Below are positions 35,700 to 47,720 of a stretch of 64,000 nt of DNA, piece after piece (position 1 is the stretch's first letter; each line of letters starts with the position of its first letter). The stretch covers positions 1-64,000 of the forward strand of contig WNNJ02003115.1 in NCBI GenBank assembly GCA_012934845.2. Direction: 5' to 3'. The notes under the pieces were generated by a model, which searched no databases, was not told the origin of the DNA, and worked only from the letters and a program-made list of their open reading frames with translations. The translations under genes were made by a program, and so were the position numbers. Source of the stretch: Pomphorhynchus laevis. Its lineage: Eukaryota > Acanthocephala > Palaeacanthocephala > Echinorhynchida > Pomphorhynchidae.

Positions 35700-36600
35700 C
35701 TTCTTATCTAGAGGCGGGATCAGGGCCCACGATCAAACACCAACACAACGCTTTCCGAGTGAACCATTCAGGGTTTGCCACGCACCTAAGCGCCCAAACG
35801 TAGCACACAATGAACGGTAGTCTCGATATGAGGAACTTTTAAAATATTGGCATTTGTTATGTGGGCATCCTCTCGAGAAGAAGGCTATCATTGGATGGTA
35901 TGGAACGGCAATTAGTATAATCGCTATTACTGAACATTCAATGATTGTATTGAAGCTGATATATCATATGTAATAATTGTCATTTTCTATCATTCTTAAG
36001 AATCAGACCAGCTAACTGAGTCCACGTATTTTATGCGGTATATAATGAATATATTTAAATTAAAAATAATGATAAATGAAATAAATGATTATAAACAATA
36101 AATAATTGTAAATTGTCATTAGATAATTGACATTAGATGATTAGCTTGCAAGCCATTAGCAAGTTCAATATAGATATTTGTATGTCCAAAGTGCATATCA
36201 GTGAACGATTATCTATAAAGTGATGACTGATTTAAGCCGTTATATAAAATCATCCGTAATAACCGATATGCTCGACAACAAAATTGTGGATAGCAGTAGT
36301 GCAATTGGTGCACTTCACCAATTGCTGAATAGACCGTGCGCCCTTTGATAAACCCATGAACAGTCGGTGGGATCAAATTACGCCTACATAAATAACAGCG
36401 GATTCGACGCGCAAGCGCTTTCTCGTAGATGGATATGAGGGCGTTTTGAATCGATATGGGCCGCAGATCTTTAGGACAAGTGATTAATCTCTTTTTAGGT
36501 AAAAAAACTAGACGGCTGATGTCGATGTCCGCTATGTCGGACGGGGAGGCTAATAGAATTGTTATGGCGACCTCCTTTCTCTGACTGTATGTCAAAAGCT
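35700..36600 (-). pseudogene. LINE family C, second decayed copy
   Basis: Minus strand. 36209-36595 reads LVFLPKKRLITCPKDLRPIS, then SIYEKALARRIRCYL and VHGFIKGRTVYSAIGEVHQL, close to the copy at 25073-25483 (SIYEKALARRIRVHL). 35710-35900 matches that copy's 3' flank (GGGCATCCTCTCGAGAAGAA versus GGGTACGTCCTCTAGTAAAG). The middle of the RT is missing and unrelated AT-rich DNA, including an RT-element end motif at ~36003, lies between the parts. Confidence 0.7.
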
Positions 36601-36650
36601 GACAGACACGAGTGGAAAGTGGCGGGTGAGATTTGGAGGTGCCCGGGTGT

Positions 36651-36716
36651 GGTCCCCAGGTGTTAAGGAGTTATGGTCCCCAGGAGTTAAGGAGTTATGG
36701 TCCCCAGGAGTTAAGG
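36651..36716. repeat. 24-bp tandem repeat
   Basis: GGTCCCCAGGAGTTAAGG followed by AGTTAT, about 2.75 copies, GC-richer than the surroundings. Confidence 0.9.
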
Positions 36717-37292
36717 TTGTTTATTGAAAACAAAATCATGACAGCTGTGTGTTATAGTAATAATGTTTGAGCATTATTTCGGCACAACAATGGCTATTTG
36801 GCAACAAATTATGTGGAATAAACTTAAATTTTAAATGAAGTAATTAATTATAGTAGAAATATGAACAAATAAAGTGAAACTTATATCTTTGAAGATTGAT
36901 ATTTTTGGCTAATTATATTTATAAATTATATAATATGTTAATTAATTAAAATTTATCGTTTTCTAGGCTATTTTGGTTATTTCGATAAACCCATTTACTA
37001 ATTATTGCTAAAAACTAAAAATTACAACTTTCTACAGTTAATTGTTTTAAACTATTGAATTTCAATGATTATGTTAGGCCTTGATCATATTCTTTGCAAT
37101 TACTTTTACAACGTTTTGGTCATTAAGTGTATAACGCAGTTATTGACATGGAATCTAGCATGAACACGACCTTGAATGAGCTTCAACTCAGCAGAGCAGT
37201 AATTATAATAAAAATTGTTTCACAACTATAAATTTAGATATCAAAAATTATATAGATATGTAGAAATATTTCGTCAATACAAATGGAAAGAG
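36717..37292. other. Presumed intron, no gene recognised
   Basis: AT-rich, no domain or repeat identified. Confidence 0.4.
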
Positions 37293-37983
37293 ATAAGCCA
37301 TTTTACATCAAAATAAAAAATATCACTCGAAATGGAATGGCCATGTATGTAAGAGCTATATTAATAAAATAATCAATTTTATTTGAATAGAAATGCAATG
37401 GCTGATGTATTTTATAATCAATTTAACTGCTATTCTTTATGCGTGCCGTTGCGAAATACCTCAATTGCATTGGACTTCCAAAACCTGTCGGTAACATTCC
37501 TCAATGATCCAAATAATAACACTACAAAAGTTACGGTTACAATAAAATCGATATATTTAACCAACAGTAAGTAATTTAAGTTGACTTGAGAAACTTTTAG
37601 TAAAAGTATAAAATTTATGTAATATATTTCATTTAATATATATTTCATAATATATTCTAAATTTTAAAATCGCTAAAAACATTATTTTGATATTTACGGA
37701 TTTTGATTTTTATCATGATCATGACTTTTACTTTTGGAGCAGAATTAACGAAATTAGAAAACATATTGATTTTTATATTTCATCACACAAAAAAAACGTT
37801 TACGTGTTTACTACAAAAACGTCAAAGGGTAAACTTTCAGGTTTTAGATTAAACGTTAAATTTAAAACGTTTAAATTTTAATTTTTAAAATCTGGAACTT
37901 TTATTGCGTAGATGGGACGGATCTCAATGAAGCTACATTGCTTCACGTGCGGACGTTGTCACAACAGTGTAGTCAAAATCAGA
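37293..37983 (+). CDS. Module gene: module 2 (three exons)
   Basis: Exon a 37293-37344 (phase 1 to 2) reads KPFYIKIKNITRNGMA and ends at GTATGTAAG. A 46-bp intron follows. Exon b 37391-37566 (phase 2 to 1, 176 nt, the same length as the last module's exon b) reads ADVFYNQFNCYSLC, then VPLRNTSIAL, so C-x3-C-x3-R. It ends at AACA|GTAAGT. A plausible exon c is 37912-37983, reading GTDLNEATLLHVRTL and QQCSQNQ, entering from TAG in phase 1 but ending at ATAAGT, which lacks a normal GT. Exons a and b are better supported than c. A further b-like reading lies in between at 37690-37829. Confidence 0.6.
37690..37829 (+). CDS. Candidate extra b-type exon without cysteines
   Basis: Open frame with FDFYHDHDFYFWSRINEIRK and KNVYVFTTKTSK, ending in phase 1 at AAGG|GTAAAC as true b exons do. 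It has the tyrosine-rich start and the hydrophobic strand but neither Cys. No good acceptor at its start was found, so it may be a decayed or alternative exon. Confidence 0.3.
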
Positions 37984-38039
37984 TAAGTATGAAAAAAATT
38001 TTTTTTATACAAATGTTTTAATTCAATTTTTTGTCTCAG

Positions 38040-38101
38040 GGTACGAAACAACAGTAGCACCCTTGCCAGCCGGCGTGGACAAAAATAACACAGAAATTTC
38101 T
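38040..38101 (+). CDS. Module gene: Thr-Pro linker exon
   Basis: Follows a strong acceptor (TTTTTTGTCTCAG). Read in phase 1 it gives YETTVAPLPAGVDKNNTEIS, matching the TTVAP stalk of the 27717 exon. The end is probably a GTAGGA donor at 38102; otherwise the frame runs on to a stop ~110 bp later. Suggests repeated stalks between modules. Confidence 0.45.
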
Positions 38102-38240
38102 GTAGGATTTCATTTAAAAATTGATTTGAAAATGATTTTAGGCATTAAAATCTTTCGAAATTATGCCGTCATAGCGCTTTATATTAAAATTTTAAAAATT
38201 TTACACGAAAAATAAAAATTAACTATAAAATTTTAAAATT

Positions 38241-38620
38241 TTATACTTAAATCAAAATTTTTAACTGCCGAATGTTAATAAAAATAGCATTTGACGGTTA
38301 ATTATTGTTAATTATTTAATAAATTAATATTTAAATTAAGTTAAATTATTAATTTAATTTATTAAAGTAATATTTAATAAATTAATATTCTTATATAATA
38401 AACACATTATTTAGTACATTCTTAAATCAAAATTTTATACTTAAATCAAAATTTTTAACTGCCGAATGTTAATATAAATAGCATTTGACGGTTAATTATT
38501 GTTAATTATTTAATAAATTAATATTTAAATTAAGTTAAATTATTAATTTAATTTATTAAAGTAATATTTAATAAATTAATATTCTTATATAATAAACACA
38601 TTATTTAGTACATTCTGCAG
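38241..38620. repeat. 194-bp tandem duplication
   Basis: Two near-identical copies starting TTATACTTAAATCAAAATTT at 38241 and 38435, including AACTGCCGAATGTTAATA and ending ATTATTTAGTACATTCT. Very recent, judging by the near identity. Confidence 0.95.
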
Positions 38621-39775
38621 TCATGTACTGTTCTTCAATTTGTTAAATCCTACAATAATACAATCGCAGCTACATTTCAGTACTCACTTGATTCAAAATT
38701 TATATTTCACTTTCAATTCATTTTCTGTCCTTTAACTCGTCTGCTTACTTTAGAGTTTTACTGAATTGAAGCGTTTATTTTAAAAATTAAATATTTTATT
38801 TGCAAACTTAAAAAATAAAATATTGTACTGTAAAAAATATTTCTTTTGAATGATCATTTCAAAATGATCATTTATGATCAGTATGCGAATCACTTGTTAT
38901 TACTGAAATTGATCGCACTAATCTGCACTAATTTCTAAATTCTAATTGTAAAATATAGACTGCATACTAAAGTTAAGTAATGACTTATCAATAATAACCT
39001 TATTTTTAATTTAATTTCTAAATGTATATTTATTATATTTTGTGATATAAAAATGCATTTTATAATAAAAACGTATTGTATATATTTATCCTATCGCTAG
39101 ATAAAGACTAGACTATATCCTATCTAGACTTTATCTAGACTTTATCTAGATAAAGTCTAGATAAACAAAATCAATTAATTTAACTTGCAAACCATAAAGC
39201 GAGACTATTTATTTTCGTTATTTCGATTACGCATAATCGATTTAGATATTCACATATTCATTATTATTTATTATTTTGATATTTTTGATTTATTATAAAT
39301 AAAAAATAAAGGTTTAGTAGCTAATGCAATTATAATCATATTTTATTAAACAAACAATAAAGATATTCATTAAAGATAATATTCATTAAAGATATCGATT
39401 ATCTTTTATTAAAATAAAAGATAATTTTCAAACTTAAAAAATAAATAGAATTAACATATTAATAAATTAATTTTAATTTAAAAATTAATATAAAAATTAT
39501 ATTTTATTTAATTATAAAATATATTTTATTTGAAAATTATATTTTATTTTAATTTATAAAATTAATCATACGATTATCGGAATCTTTCGAATCAATAAGT
39601 TATTAATTATTTATTAAAAACATTTATTATGATAAAAAATATAAATTTTAAAATTGTATAATTCGAAATTTAATAACCAAAATCAGTTATAAACATTCAG
39701 CTGTCCTTTTTATACAAATGTTTGATTTAAACAAATAGCTTTTCTTTGCAATGCAACAAATACATATGAATATAG
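38621..39775. other. Presumed intron, AT-rich
   Basis: Contains overlapping inverted TCTAGACTTTATCTAGATAA repeats at 39100-39170. No gene recognised. Confidence 0.4.
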
Positions 39776-39824
39776 TCAACTGGACCCACGGACCATTCCT
39801 TATTGAACTGAATTCAAACGAAAG
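39776..39824 (+). CDS. Module gene: isolated a-type exon
   Basis: After acceptor ATATAG, phase 1 to 2, 49 nt (the same length as the module 1 exon a). Reads NWTHGPFLIELNSNE, matching GPFYVRVFN and KPFYIKIKN of the other modules, and ends at GAAAG|GTAGCT. No clear b exon follows within 200 bp, so the module may be decayed, or its b exon displaced by the inserted repeats downstream. Confidence 0.45.
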
Positions 39825-40224
39825 GTAGCTTACAGTAAACGTTTTATAAAATTTAAATTGTTTCGTACATATCTTGGTTAAAGAAACTTAAAACATGATA
39901 TCATAAATTACTCACCAATTGATTAGTTAGTCAGTAATTCATAAATTAATCAATAATTGACCGTTATTAGTCACTTCTTAGCCGTTGACCCCTTATTATA
40001 AGAATTCCAGAATTGTTACTTGTTATGTTATATATCCTTTACTGATTATATTTCATTATAATATAAATATAATGAAAATATTACATTATACTATTTTATT
40101 CTATTATATTTCATCTATTTTCATCCATTTTTATTTTAAAAATATCACTTATTCCTAATATTGAGCTGCATTGTTAAAAATACAAGTATTGTAATTTAAT
40201 CTTCTAAATTATAACGCTTGATAA
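39825..40224. other. Presumed intron, no gene recognised
   Basis: AT-rich; no exon-like pattern or named repeat found. Confidence 0.35.
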
Positions 40225-40672
40225 TCATCATTTATCAGTGATGGATTAATAGAGCGAGTGAGGTTATATTGTATATTTTTATTTCTATAGCTAACTTCTA
40301 TATAAACACGGTTTCTTCAAAATCATTTAAATAATTTAATAGATACATAAATAATTTAATAGATACATATTTTAAACTAGGTTACAATAAACAAAACATC
40401 AAGCAGAAAATAGTAAAATATATAAATCAACACAATAATATAAAGAATAAATTTAAACTCTTAAGTGGCAAATTTTTATGGATGGATAATAAATAATATA
40501 CTTTGCATTAGAATAAGATACTAGGTAGTTTTATCAGAGGAAATACATCATTAGCATGTATTTGGCCCCACTGCTATGTTGGGTAGATGAGTTAGGGGCC
40601 GAAACCTGATAGCATATCAGTTCCTCCTGATGACCTCTAATCTTTATTTCTGATACGTCGTCTGTTATTTAT
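40225..40672 (+). mobile_element. RT-element 3' end with palindromic block
   Basis: Plus-strand copy of the element's C-terminal coding tail (40310-40490, ending with the LWMDNK-type stop region), then TTGCATTAGAATAAGATACT and the ~150-bp palindromic block to ~40650, followed by TTATTTATTAGTCAATTAAT. Same structure as the 42493-43200 copy in opposite orientation. Confidence 0.7.
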
Positions 40673-40739
40673 TAGTCAATTAATAAAAACTGACATTTAT
40701 TTAAAATAAAAGTTACTATAAAAATAACATCCACTGACT

Positions 40740-41665
40740 TTTCTAAAGTTGCTTTAATAAGCCGTGGTTTAAATATAATACATTAAATAATGAAATTTCA
40801 GAATTGCCATAGTATATGAATTTGTTCATAACTGTGTAAAAACTAAATCTAAACTGTTTCGATACATTGAAATATTGTAGGGCAATCGAAATTAATACTG
40901 GTATAAAACATTTTTTCAGTATAAATTCTACAAAAGAATTTTTATAGCACACAAAAGGAATAAATTTTCAAAATATAAATACATACGATTTTAGTACGCT
41001 TTATACAAATCTAGATTTAGTAGATATTAAAGAAGCATTAGTAAAATTAATTAATCTTATATTCGGAAAAAGATATACATATATATGTTATAATAATTAT
41101 AACACCTATCTAACAAAAATTAAACCATCAAGTAAATATAAATATATGGATAAAATTGAATTAATAGAATCTTTAAATATTTTGATAAATCAAAATTATT
41201 TAAAAGTAGGGACATCTATATTTAGACAAGTAAAAGGTGTTTTAATGGAAGTAAAATTATTTAACTCTAATAATTTTTATTCAATTAGTGAACAAATTTA
41301 TCCAAAGAGCCATTCTTAACAAAACCAATATTGATGATAAATAAGGTGTATATCTAGATATAAATATTAAATTTACATCAATAAAAACTACTATTAATTT
41401 ATATCGTAAAGATGACATATTTAAATTTACAAGAAACATATTTTTGTATGAGCATTCATGCATACCATATAATATAAAATATAATACATTAAATAATGAA
41501 ATTTTAAGAATTGCAACAATATGTAATGATATTGGCTTTCTTCAAAATCATTTAAATAATTTAATAGATGCATATTTTAAACTAGGTTACTATAAAAATA
41601 ACATCAAGCAGAAAATAGTAAAATATATAAATCAACACAATAATATTAAAAATAAATTGTTATAA
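40740..41665 (+). mobile_element. RT-element fossil, coding region pieces
   Basis: Fragments in element order: YDFSTLYTNLDLVDIKEAL (finger/palm start), SIFRQVKGVLM (the G-x-P-M-G-like position), NSNNFYSISEQIYP, and the C-terminal CIPYNIKYNTLNNEILRIAT. The catalytic middle present in the 29-30 kb copy is absent here, so this is an internally shortened fossil. The RT style suggests Penelope-like affinity (inference). Confidence 0.65.
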
Positions 41666-41814
41666 ATTATTTAAAAATGTTATCAAAGATGTTATTTTTA
41701 TGATAACCATGGATATAGATGCATCTTAAAAAATTTATATTTTAAAAAAGATAAGACGGAATTAGTGAACTTCCGCGCTTTCATATGCAAGGGAATTAGA
41801 GTAAGTGGAAATCA

Positions 41815-42492
41815 ATCAAATCAGCTAACTGATTTTACGTATTTAATATAATTATAAACTAAACAAAACATAATAATGCTAAATCAAAATTTAATAATTT
41901 AACAATAAAATAAATAATTGTCTTTAGATTTTCTACAATTTAAATGAAGTTAAAATAAAAAATTGAAATTTAAAATTAAAGTCATTTTTATGAATTGACT
42001 AATAAATAAAATACATTGTATCAGAAATATATTAATTAATATATTAATAAATATATCAATTAATTAATATATATTAATATATATTTACTTTTATTATATC
42101 CAATGCTAACTTCAAAAAATAAATTTCAATGAGTCTTCAATAACTCTTAAATTAAATCAGCTAACTGAGTCTACGTATTTAATATAATTATGAACTAAAC
42201 TAAACATAATGATGCTAAATCAAAATTTATAATTAAATAATAAATAATTGTTAAAGGATTTTAAATAATTAATATCTAGTTAAAAATAAAACTTGAAATT
42301 AACCTGTTTGTATAAATTTATTAATAAATTGAAATTAATTTATAGATCATATTATATCTTCCATTTGCTAGAATTTGAATAACACTATTCGAAATAGAAT
42401 CATTGTAGAGTTGAGTTGAAAATTTTAAATAATGAATAAACAATTAGTCACATTCAAGAACGTTATTCTACACCAAAATCACTATTTTCCAA
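41815..42492 (+). repeat. Two partial RT-element terminal units
   Basis: End motif TCAGCTAACTGATTTTACGT at 41820 and TCAGCTAACTGAGTCTACGT at 42156, each followed by the AT-rich part of the terminal unit (GAATTGACTAATAAATAAAA near 41993). The first unit keeps only the first bases of the palindrome. Confidence 0.7.
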
Positions 42493-43200
42493 TCAAATCA
42501 GCTAACTGAGTCAACGTATATAATGTAATTATAAAATAAACAAAACATAATAATGCTAAATCAAAATTTAATAATTAAATAATAAAATTAATAATTGTTT
42601 TTAGATTTTCTATAATTTAAATCAAGTTAAAATAAAAAATTGAAATTTAAAATAAACGTCATTTTTATGAATTGACTAATAAATAACAGACGTTGTATCA
42701 GAATAAGAATTAGAGGTCATCAGGAGGAACTGCTATGCTATCAGGTTTCGGCCCCTAACTCCTCTACCCAACATAGCAGCGGGGCCAAATACATGCTAAT
42801 GATGTATTTCCTCTGATAAAACTATCTAGTATCTTATTCTAATACAAAGTATATTATTTATTATCCATCCATAAAAATTTGCCACTTAAGAGTTTAAATT
42901 TATTCTTTATATTATTGTGTTGATTTATATATTTTACTATTTTCTGCTTGATGTTATTTTTATAGTAACCTAGTTTAAAATATGTATCTATTAAATTATT
43001 TAAATGATTTTGAAGAAAGCCAATATCATTACATATTGTTGCAATTCTTAAAATTTCATTATTTAATGTATTATATTTTATATTATATGGTATGCATGAA
43101 TGCTCATGCATATTTGGCCCCGCTGCTATATTGTGCGATGAATAAGGGCTGAAACCTAATAGCATAGCAGTTCATCCTGATGATCTATAATCTTAGTACT
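42493..43200 (-). mobile_element. RT-element 3' end and complete terminal unit
   Basis: Minus strand. 42854-43165 reads the protein C-terminus (HEHSCIPYNIKYNTLNNEIL, then KLLSGKFLWMDNK and stop). Next come the palindromic block (42697-42847) and an AT-rich part closing with the end motif at 42495. The coding end lies about 20 bp from the palindrome. A second palindrome half follows at 43105-43195, so the copy is truncated by another copy. Confidence 0.75.
42697..42847. repeat. 150-bp palindromic block (family type copy)
   Basis: Ends TGTATCAGAATAAGA and TCTTATTCTAATACA form the outer inverted repeat. Further in, ATCAGGAGGAA faces TTTCCTCTGAT, and TTTCGGCCCC faces GGGGCCAAA. The loop carries CATAGCAG, complementary to CTGCTATG outside the inner stem, so a pseudoknot can be drawn. 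Related copies: ~29520, 33057, 34072, 40503, 43105, 44755, 59838 and 60047. Confidence 0.8.
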
Positions 43201-44230
43201 TAAAATGAAATACTAATCTTAATTTAAATACAAGGTAAAAAACTTAAGTTAAAAAACTTACAATGACTGAAATAGCTTATCTGATTTATGGAAAATCGTC
43301 ATCATAATTAAATATTAATAAAAAATAAAGTACTACCATTACTGATAAATAAAAATAATATAATGTAATATTAATATAATTATAATAGTATAATAAATTA
43401 TATTATTGAAATAACAATAAAAAGGTCTATAAAGGTCAATAAGCGTTTTGCTCGCTCACAACTAGATAAAAAAAGGTAAAAAATTTTAATTCCTGAATAT
43501 AATCAATCTGTAATTCCCAATTAAAATCATTGTCTTGATGTGACCGATACTTGAGCATTCAACAGTCTATGATGCTAATTGATTTTATACACGAGCCTGT
43601 TTTATTTTCCAAGTATTAAAGTGAATACGTTAAATAATTGCGACAAAATTGTTTATTAAAATTATTGTAAAAGGGGTTTTTCGGTTAACCAATTAATTTA
43701 TTAGATTTATAAGCGAACTGATTTTGTTCAATAAAATTTGAATAAAATTCACGATGAAATTATAAAGATAATCAATTTAAAAATGTCTTATCCTGATTAG
43801 GAGTATTCTTGCAGTGACTGATGTTTTAGCATTGAGTGTCTTAGCTGGCAATCAACTATTTTATCAACTTTGGAATTAATGAATTTTAAAATTGAATAGC
43901 TGCATTGGGTACACAAGTTCATATAAATCATTTATGCGATCTCATATTTTTCTTCTTGAAAATTTTACAAAAGTATAAATAAGATTTGAATTCACATCAA
44001 CAACTATGCTTAGTCAAAAATTTTAAGATTCTTTATTCCATTCAATGAAAATATTTCATCGAATTCACTTTCATTTGATGCCAATAATTTCATTGGATGA
44101 TACAGTATTTTTTAATATATAAATGAAAAACAAACTTTTTGTGTGTTTTTGGACATGTATACCAAATAACCTTAAATATATTACATAATATATAATACTT
44201 AATCCAGGTAGTCTTATCCCAAATTAAACT
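43201..44230. other. Presumed intron, no gene recognised
   Basis: AT-rich; nothing identified. Confidence 0.35.
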
Positions 44231-44237
44231 AATATTA

Positions 44238-44860
44238 ATGATAAAGAGGATATATGTATTTAATTCTAATAATTTGTATTCAATAAGCGAACAAATTTAT
44301 CCAGAAAGCCTTATTCTTAACAAAACCAATATTGATGATAAAGAAGGTGTATATCTAGATATGAACATTAAATTAACATTAACTAAAACTACTATTAATT
44401 TATATCGTAAAGATGACATATTTAAATTTACAAGAAACATATTTTTGCATGAGCATTCATGCATACCATATAATATAAAAAATAATACTTTAAATAATGA
44501 AATTTTAAGAATTGCAACAATTCGTAACGATATTGGCTTTCTTCAAAATCATTTAAATAATTTAATAGATGCATATTTTATATGAGGTTAAATAATTTAA
44601 TTGAGCTATATTTTAAACTAGGTTACTATAAAAATAAAAACAGAAAATCGTTAAATGTATAAATAATCAAGATGTTGTTAAAATTTAAAGTCTTAAGTGG
44701 AAACTTTTTGTTGACTTCTAGTAAATAATTAACTGTTTGAAAATGATATTAATCTAGATAATCACATTATATCAGAGGAAATAACATTGGTGCCGCTGCT
44801 ATGTTGGGTTTAGGAATAGGGGACAAATATGATAACACAGCAATTTGTACTGATATTTTG
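44238..44860 (+). mobile_element. RT-element C-terminal fragment with palindrome remnant
   Basis: 44238-44585 is the best preserved C-terminal reading: NSNNLYSISEQIYPESLILN, DDKEGVYLDMNIKLTLTKTT and HEHSCIPYNIK. Followed by a tail and a degenerate palindromic block (44755-44860, GCCGCTGCTATGTTGGGTTT). Fossil. Confidence 0.7.
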
Positions 44861-45396
44861 TACATATTTTTTCAATAACATGGTATATAATCAACTAATC
44901 TGCTTATAAGAATATATAATATAAAATATAAAATTTCATTTTAAAATGAAGATATTTTCACATCAACAAAAGAGTTGAAACAAAAGTTGAAATTCTGTTT
45001 GGAAATTAAAGGTTTAACTTTGAAATGAATATAAATGCAATTATTTTACTGTGAATTTTCAAATATAGTTGTTGCTGAAAGGCGACAACTATATGAAAGG
45101 CGAACACGGAAGAATTTGTTAAATAAATTCACGAATGCTACTATATTCATCGTAACAAAGACGAATTTACATATTTATAATGATGTTTTTAAACTGAACA
45201 AATGGACAAAACGAGATTACAAAATTCAATTTTGTCATGTTTTCTAAATAAGACAAACTATTAAGTGTAATTAATTACATTTACTTACATTACATGTAAT
45301 TACCATCATGAGGTAATAACAGAATGATGTCCTCCTTATATTTATTAATTAGTAATAATACATTGCTATAAATAATTATTTTTATTAAATATTCAG

Positions 45397-45624
45397 ATCA
45401 AATGTTTACACGCCATTGTAAAATTATGAGTTTACATTTCCATCTTGCTATACAAAACTTTATTTTAAGTGCGTATATTAATTACGACTTTATGGACTGT
45501 ACAAATATTGATTGCAAGTCACAGAGAGAAATGTTCCTGCAAAAGTATCTTACCAATATCTCGCTCTTACAAAAGGACTCAGATAAAAATTTAATCGTAA
45601 GCGTTATACCTAAGTTATCAAATG
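45397..45624 (+). CDS. Module gene: b-type exon
   Basis: The safest reading is exon b, 45470-45624 (phase 2 to 1): AYINYDFMDCTNIDC, then KSQREMFLQKYLTN, so C-x4-C-x3-R, ending AAATG|GTAAAC. Just upstream is a GTAAAATTATGAG...TTTTAAG stretch of 52 bp that looks like a module-type short intron, with a possible exon a remnant from 45397. The phases of the two parts do not fit by one base, so exon a is doubtful. An open frame at 45035-45186 (LFYCEFSN, then AERRQLYERR) may be another decayed b exon. Confidence 0.45.
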
Positions 45625-46019
45625 GTAAACGTACTATAATAATAAACTTATAAATAACCTAACTTTTAGAAAAAATATTAAAAGCAAATGAAGGTATTGA
45701 AGCAATGAATAAAATCACGGAATTTCCAAAATTTTACTCGGGTAAACTTGCAATTTAAAATCGGAATTATTTAAAAATGATTTAAATAATTTAATCTAGG
45801 CCCTTTTAAATATGGTACTATAAAAATAAATACAATTGTCAAATAAATAATCACGTTATTAATATTTAAATTCCAAAGAGTAAAATTACTTAGTTCATAG
45901 GTGGACAAAGTTGCTCAGGAATCGTTAAGAATGATTACTCTAATACATCCGACATGGACAGGTCACCCGACGTATTTACATGAACTTATTAATGTATAGC
46001 CGGAAGTTATTAAACAGCG

Positions 46020-47720
46020 TTCTTATTTGTCTCAATACTCCTTTGCCCCGAAAGCGATCAATTCATCGATCTGATAAGTGATAAATTCAAAAACGTTGCG
46101 GATAAGCTAGATGGTACTTATTGGCATTGAAAGAAGTTGCTAGAATATGCCGATGTTACTTCAACGAATTCCATCACGGAAGATTCAACTGATCAGGAAA
46201 ACGCTAAAGGACGTCTTTAACAATGACACAGTGGTCAACTACAAGATTTACTAGATTAAGCTCGTATACTTCAACGAAAGTACATACTAATGCCAGCGTA
46301 GTCAAAAGAGTTGATTGAAAAAACGCTTGTCGTCATTGATAAAATCTGGCCATACAACCGCTGCAATAAAAACCTTGTAACATTCGGACCCAGTCGAACG
46401 TTCGATATATCAATGTGATGATTTTAATAGACTAGCATAAGTGAGATATTTAGTGAAATGCATCCAGAATGCATAAACGTTGACTAGGAAACATTTCTTC
46501 AAAGCCCACTGCAAAATTGTCTTGCCCACCATGACGTTGTCTTTACCATGATAGATACGTATCGGGTAATTGCTGTTGCCTTTAAGGCTAATAGAGGCGG
46601 TGTTACATCAACGCTAGTAACGCGTTTTACGGGATCAGCAATAAGTTATGGCTAGCTAATATTCGGATAGCATGTGCTTCAATGAGTTGAATGCTGAATA
46701 ATATGTATGGGGACACGCCCTCGTGGTTAAAGATGACAGTGAAATGCTATCAAAAGAGGGGTTTCACAAGACGACCCCTTACAATGGCCGCTTTTGTAGC
46801 GGCATCGCTACCATTTATCAGTTAATACAAGTAAGGTGTCCGAGCATCATGTAGTGTTGGTATGCAGACGATTCAACTTTTGTCGGACTGTTGAAAAGTT
46901 TGAGTCATATGGAGTGTATTACAAACCATTTGTCTTCAATATGTGTACTTCGTCAATGATACAAAGAGCATCACACCACCCTCGATGTACGAGCGTGGGT
47001 GATTTACGAATTTGATACAGAAGGCACGGAGAGGTATCTACATTTTCCTGCATAAAAGGGGCGTCTAGCTGGCTTACAATACGACCATTATAACAGCAGG
47101 GACTACATCTTACATCGATCGAATTTCAAGATGCTCTAGTTGCTTTCTACAATTAAACCCCTACAGGTCTGGCGAAAAAATGTGTTTGTGGTGAAGATCA
47201 GAACATAGCGAGTAATCCATCCTGTAAAAGGGATGCCATGCATATCATATGACACAACGAGATTCGTTATATAGTACCCGACATGTTGACAGTCGTATGC
47301 AACGTAGTGAGACTTGAATCCATGCTGGAAACAGTAACTGAATCAATAGCTTTTTCAACGTGTTGCGGGATGTTTGGTGCTAGGACGCAGTGAGCGCTTT
47401 TGACGCTTGTATCTTAAATTTCTTTTACGTCATATAGTCGAAATCCGCATAATCGTGTTTCGAGTACCACGAGTCACGTACACGCAACAAATACGAAGAA
47501 CGTATAAAAGAGGTAGATCATAGTACGTTCTGTCTTATAGTTGGAGCTGCGACTGGTGGAATTGAGCCATCTACAAATGCAATGATTAAAACAATATCGC
47601 GGAAACTAAATTAAAAAGGCAGCCGAATACGCGGATTTAGTCGCCTGGTTGCTAACGAAAAAAAGGCTTGTATGAGCAGTTTCAATGTGTTTGCAAAATC
47701 CTAGATCCGCGTGCCATTTA
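46020..47720 (+). mobile_element. GC-richer RT plus nuclease-type retroelement fossil
   Basis: Base composition is visibly less AT-rich than the flanks. Recognisable pieces in order: a PLTMAAFVAASLPF segment and WYADDSTFVGLLKSL (RT box), then KKCVCGEDQNIAS and HNEIRYIVPDMLTVV (Cys-rich region before the nuclease), then YEERIKEVDHSTF and AATGGIEPSTNAMIKTISRK at the C-terminus. This RT-plus-Cys-cluster-plus-nuclease pattern is common in uncharacterised repeats of corals, fish and molluscs; I cannot name the clade with certainty. Many breaks; an old fossil. Confidence 0.65.

Noticed and set aside
40540-40640. CCGAAACC and CTGATGA in the 150-bp palindrome as a hammerhead
   Set aside because: Helix II cannot form next to these blocks and no helix I pairs beside a usable cleavage site; the copies do not keep the two blocks together.
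45035-45247. 70-residue frame (LFYCEFSN, ERRQLYERR) as a full module exon
   Set aside because: Resembles b exons loosely but lacks the C-x(3-5)-C-x3-R pattern and a GT donor; mentioned only as a possible relic.
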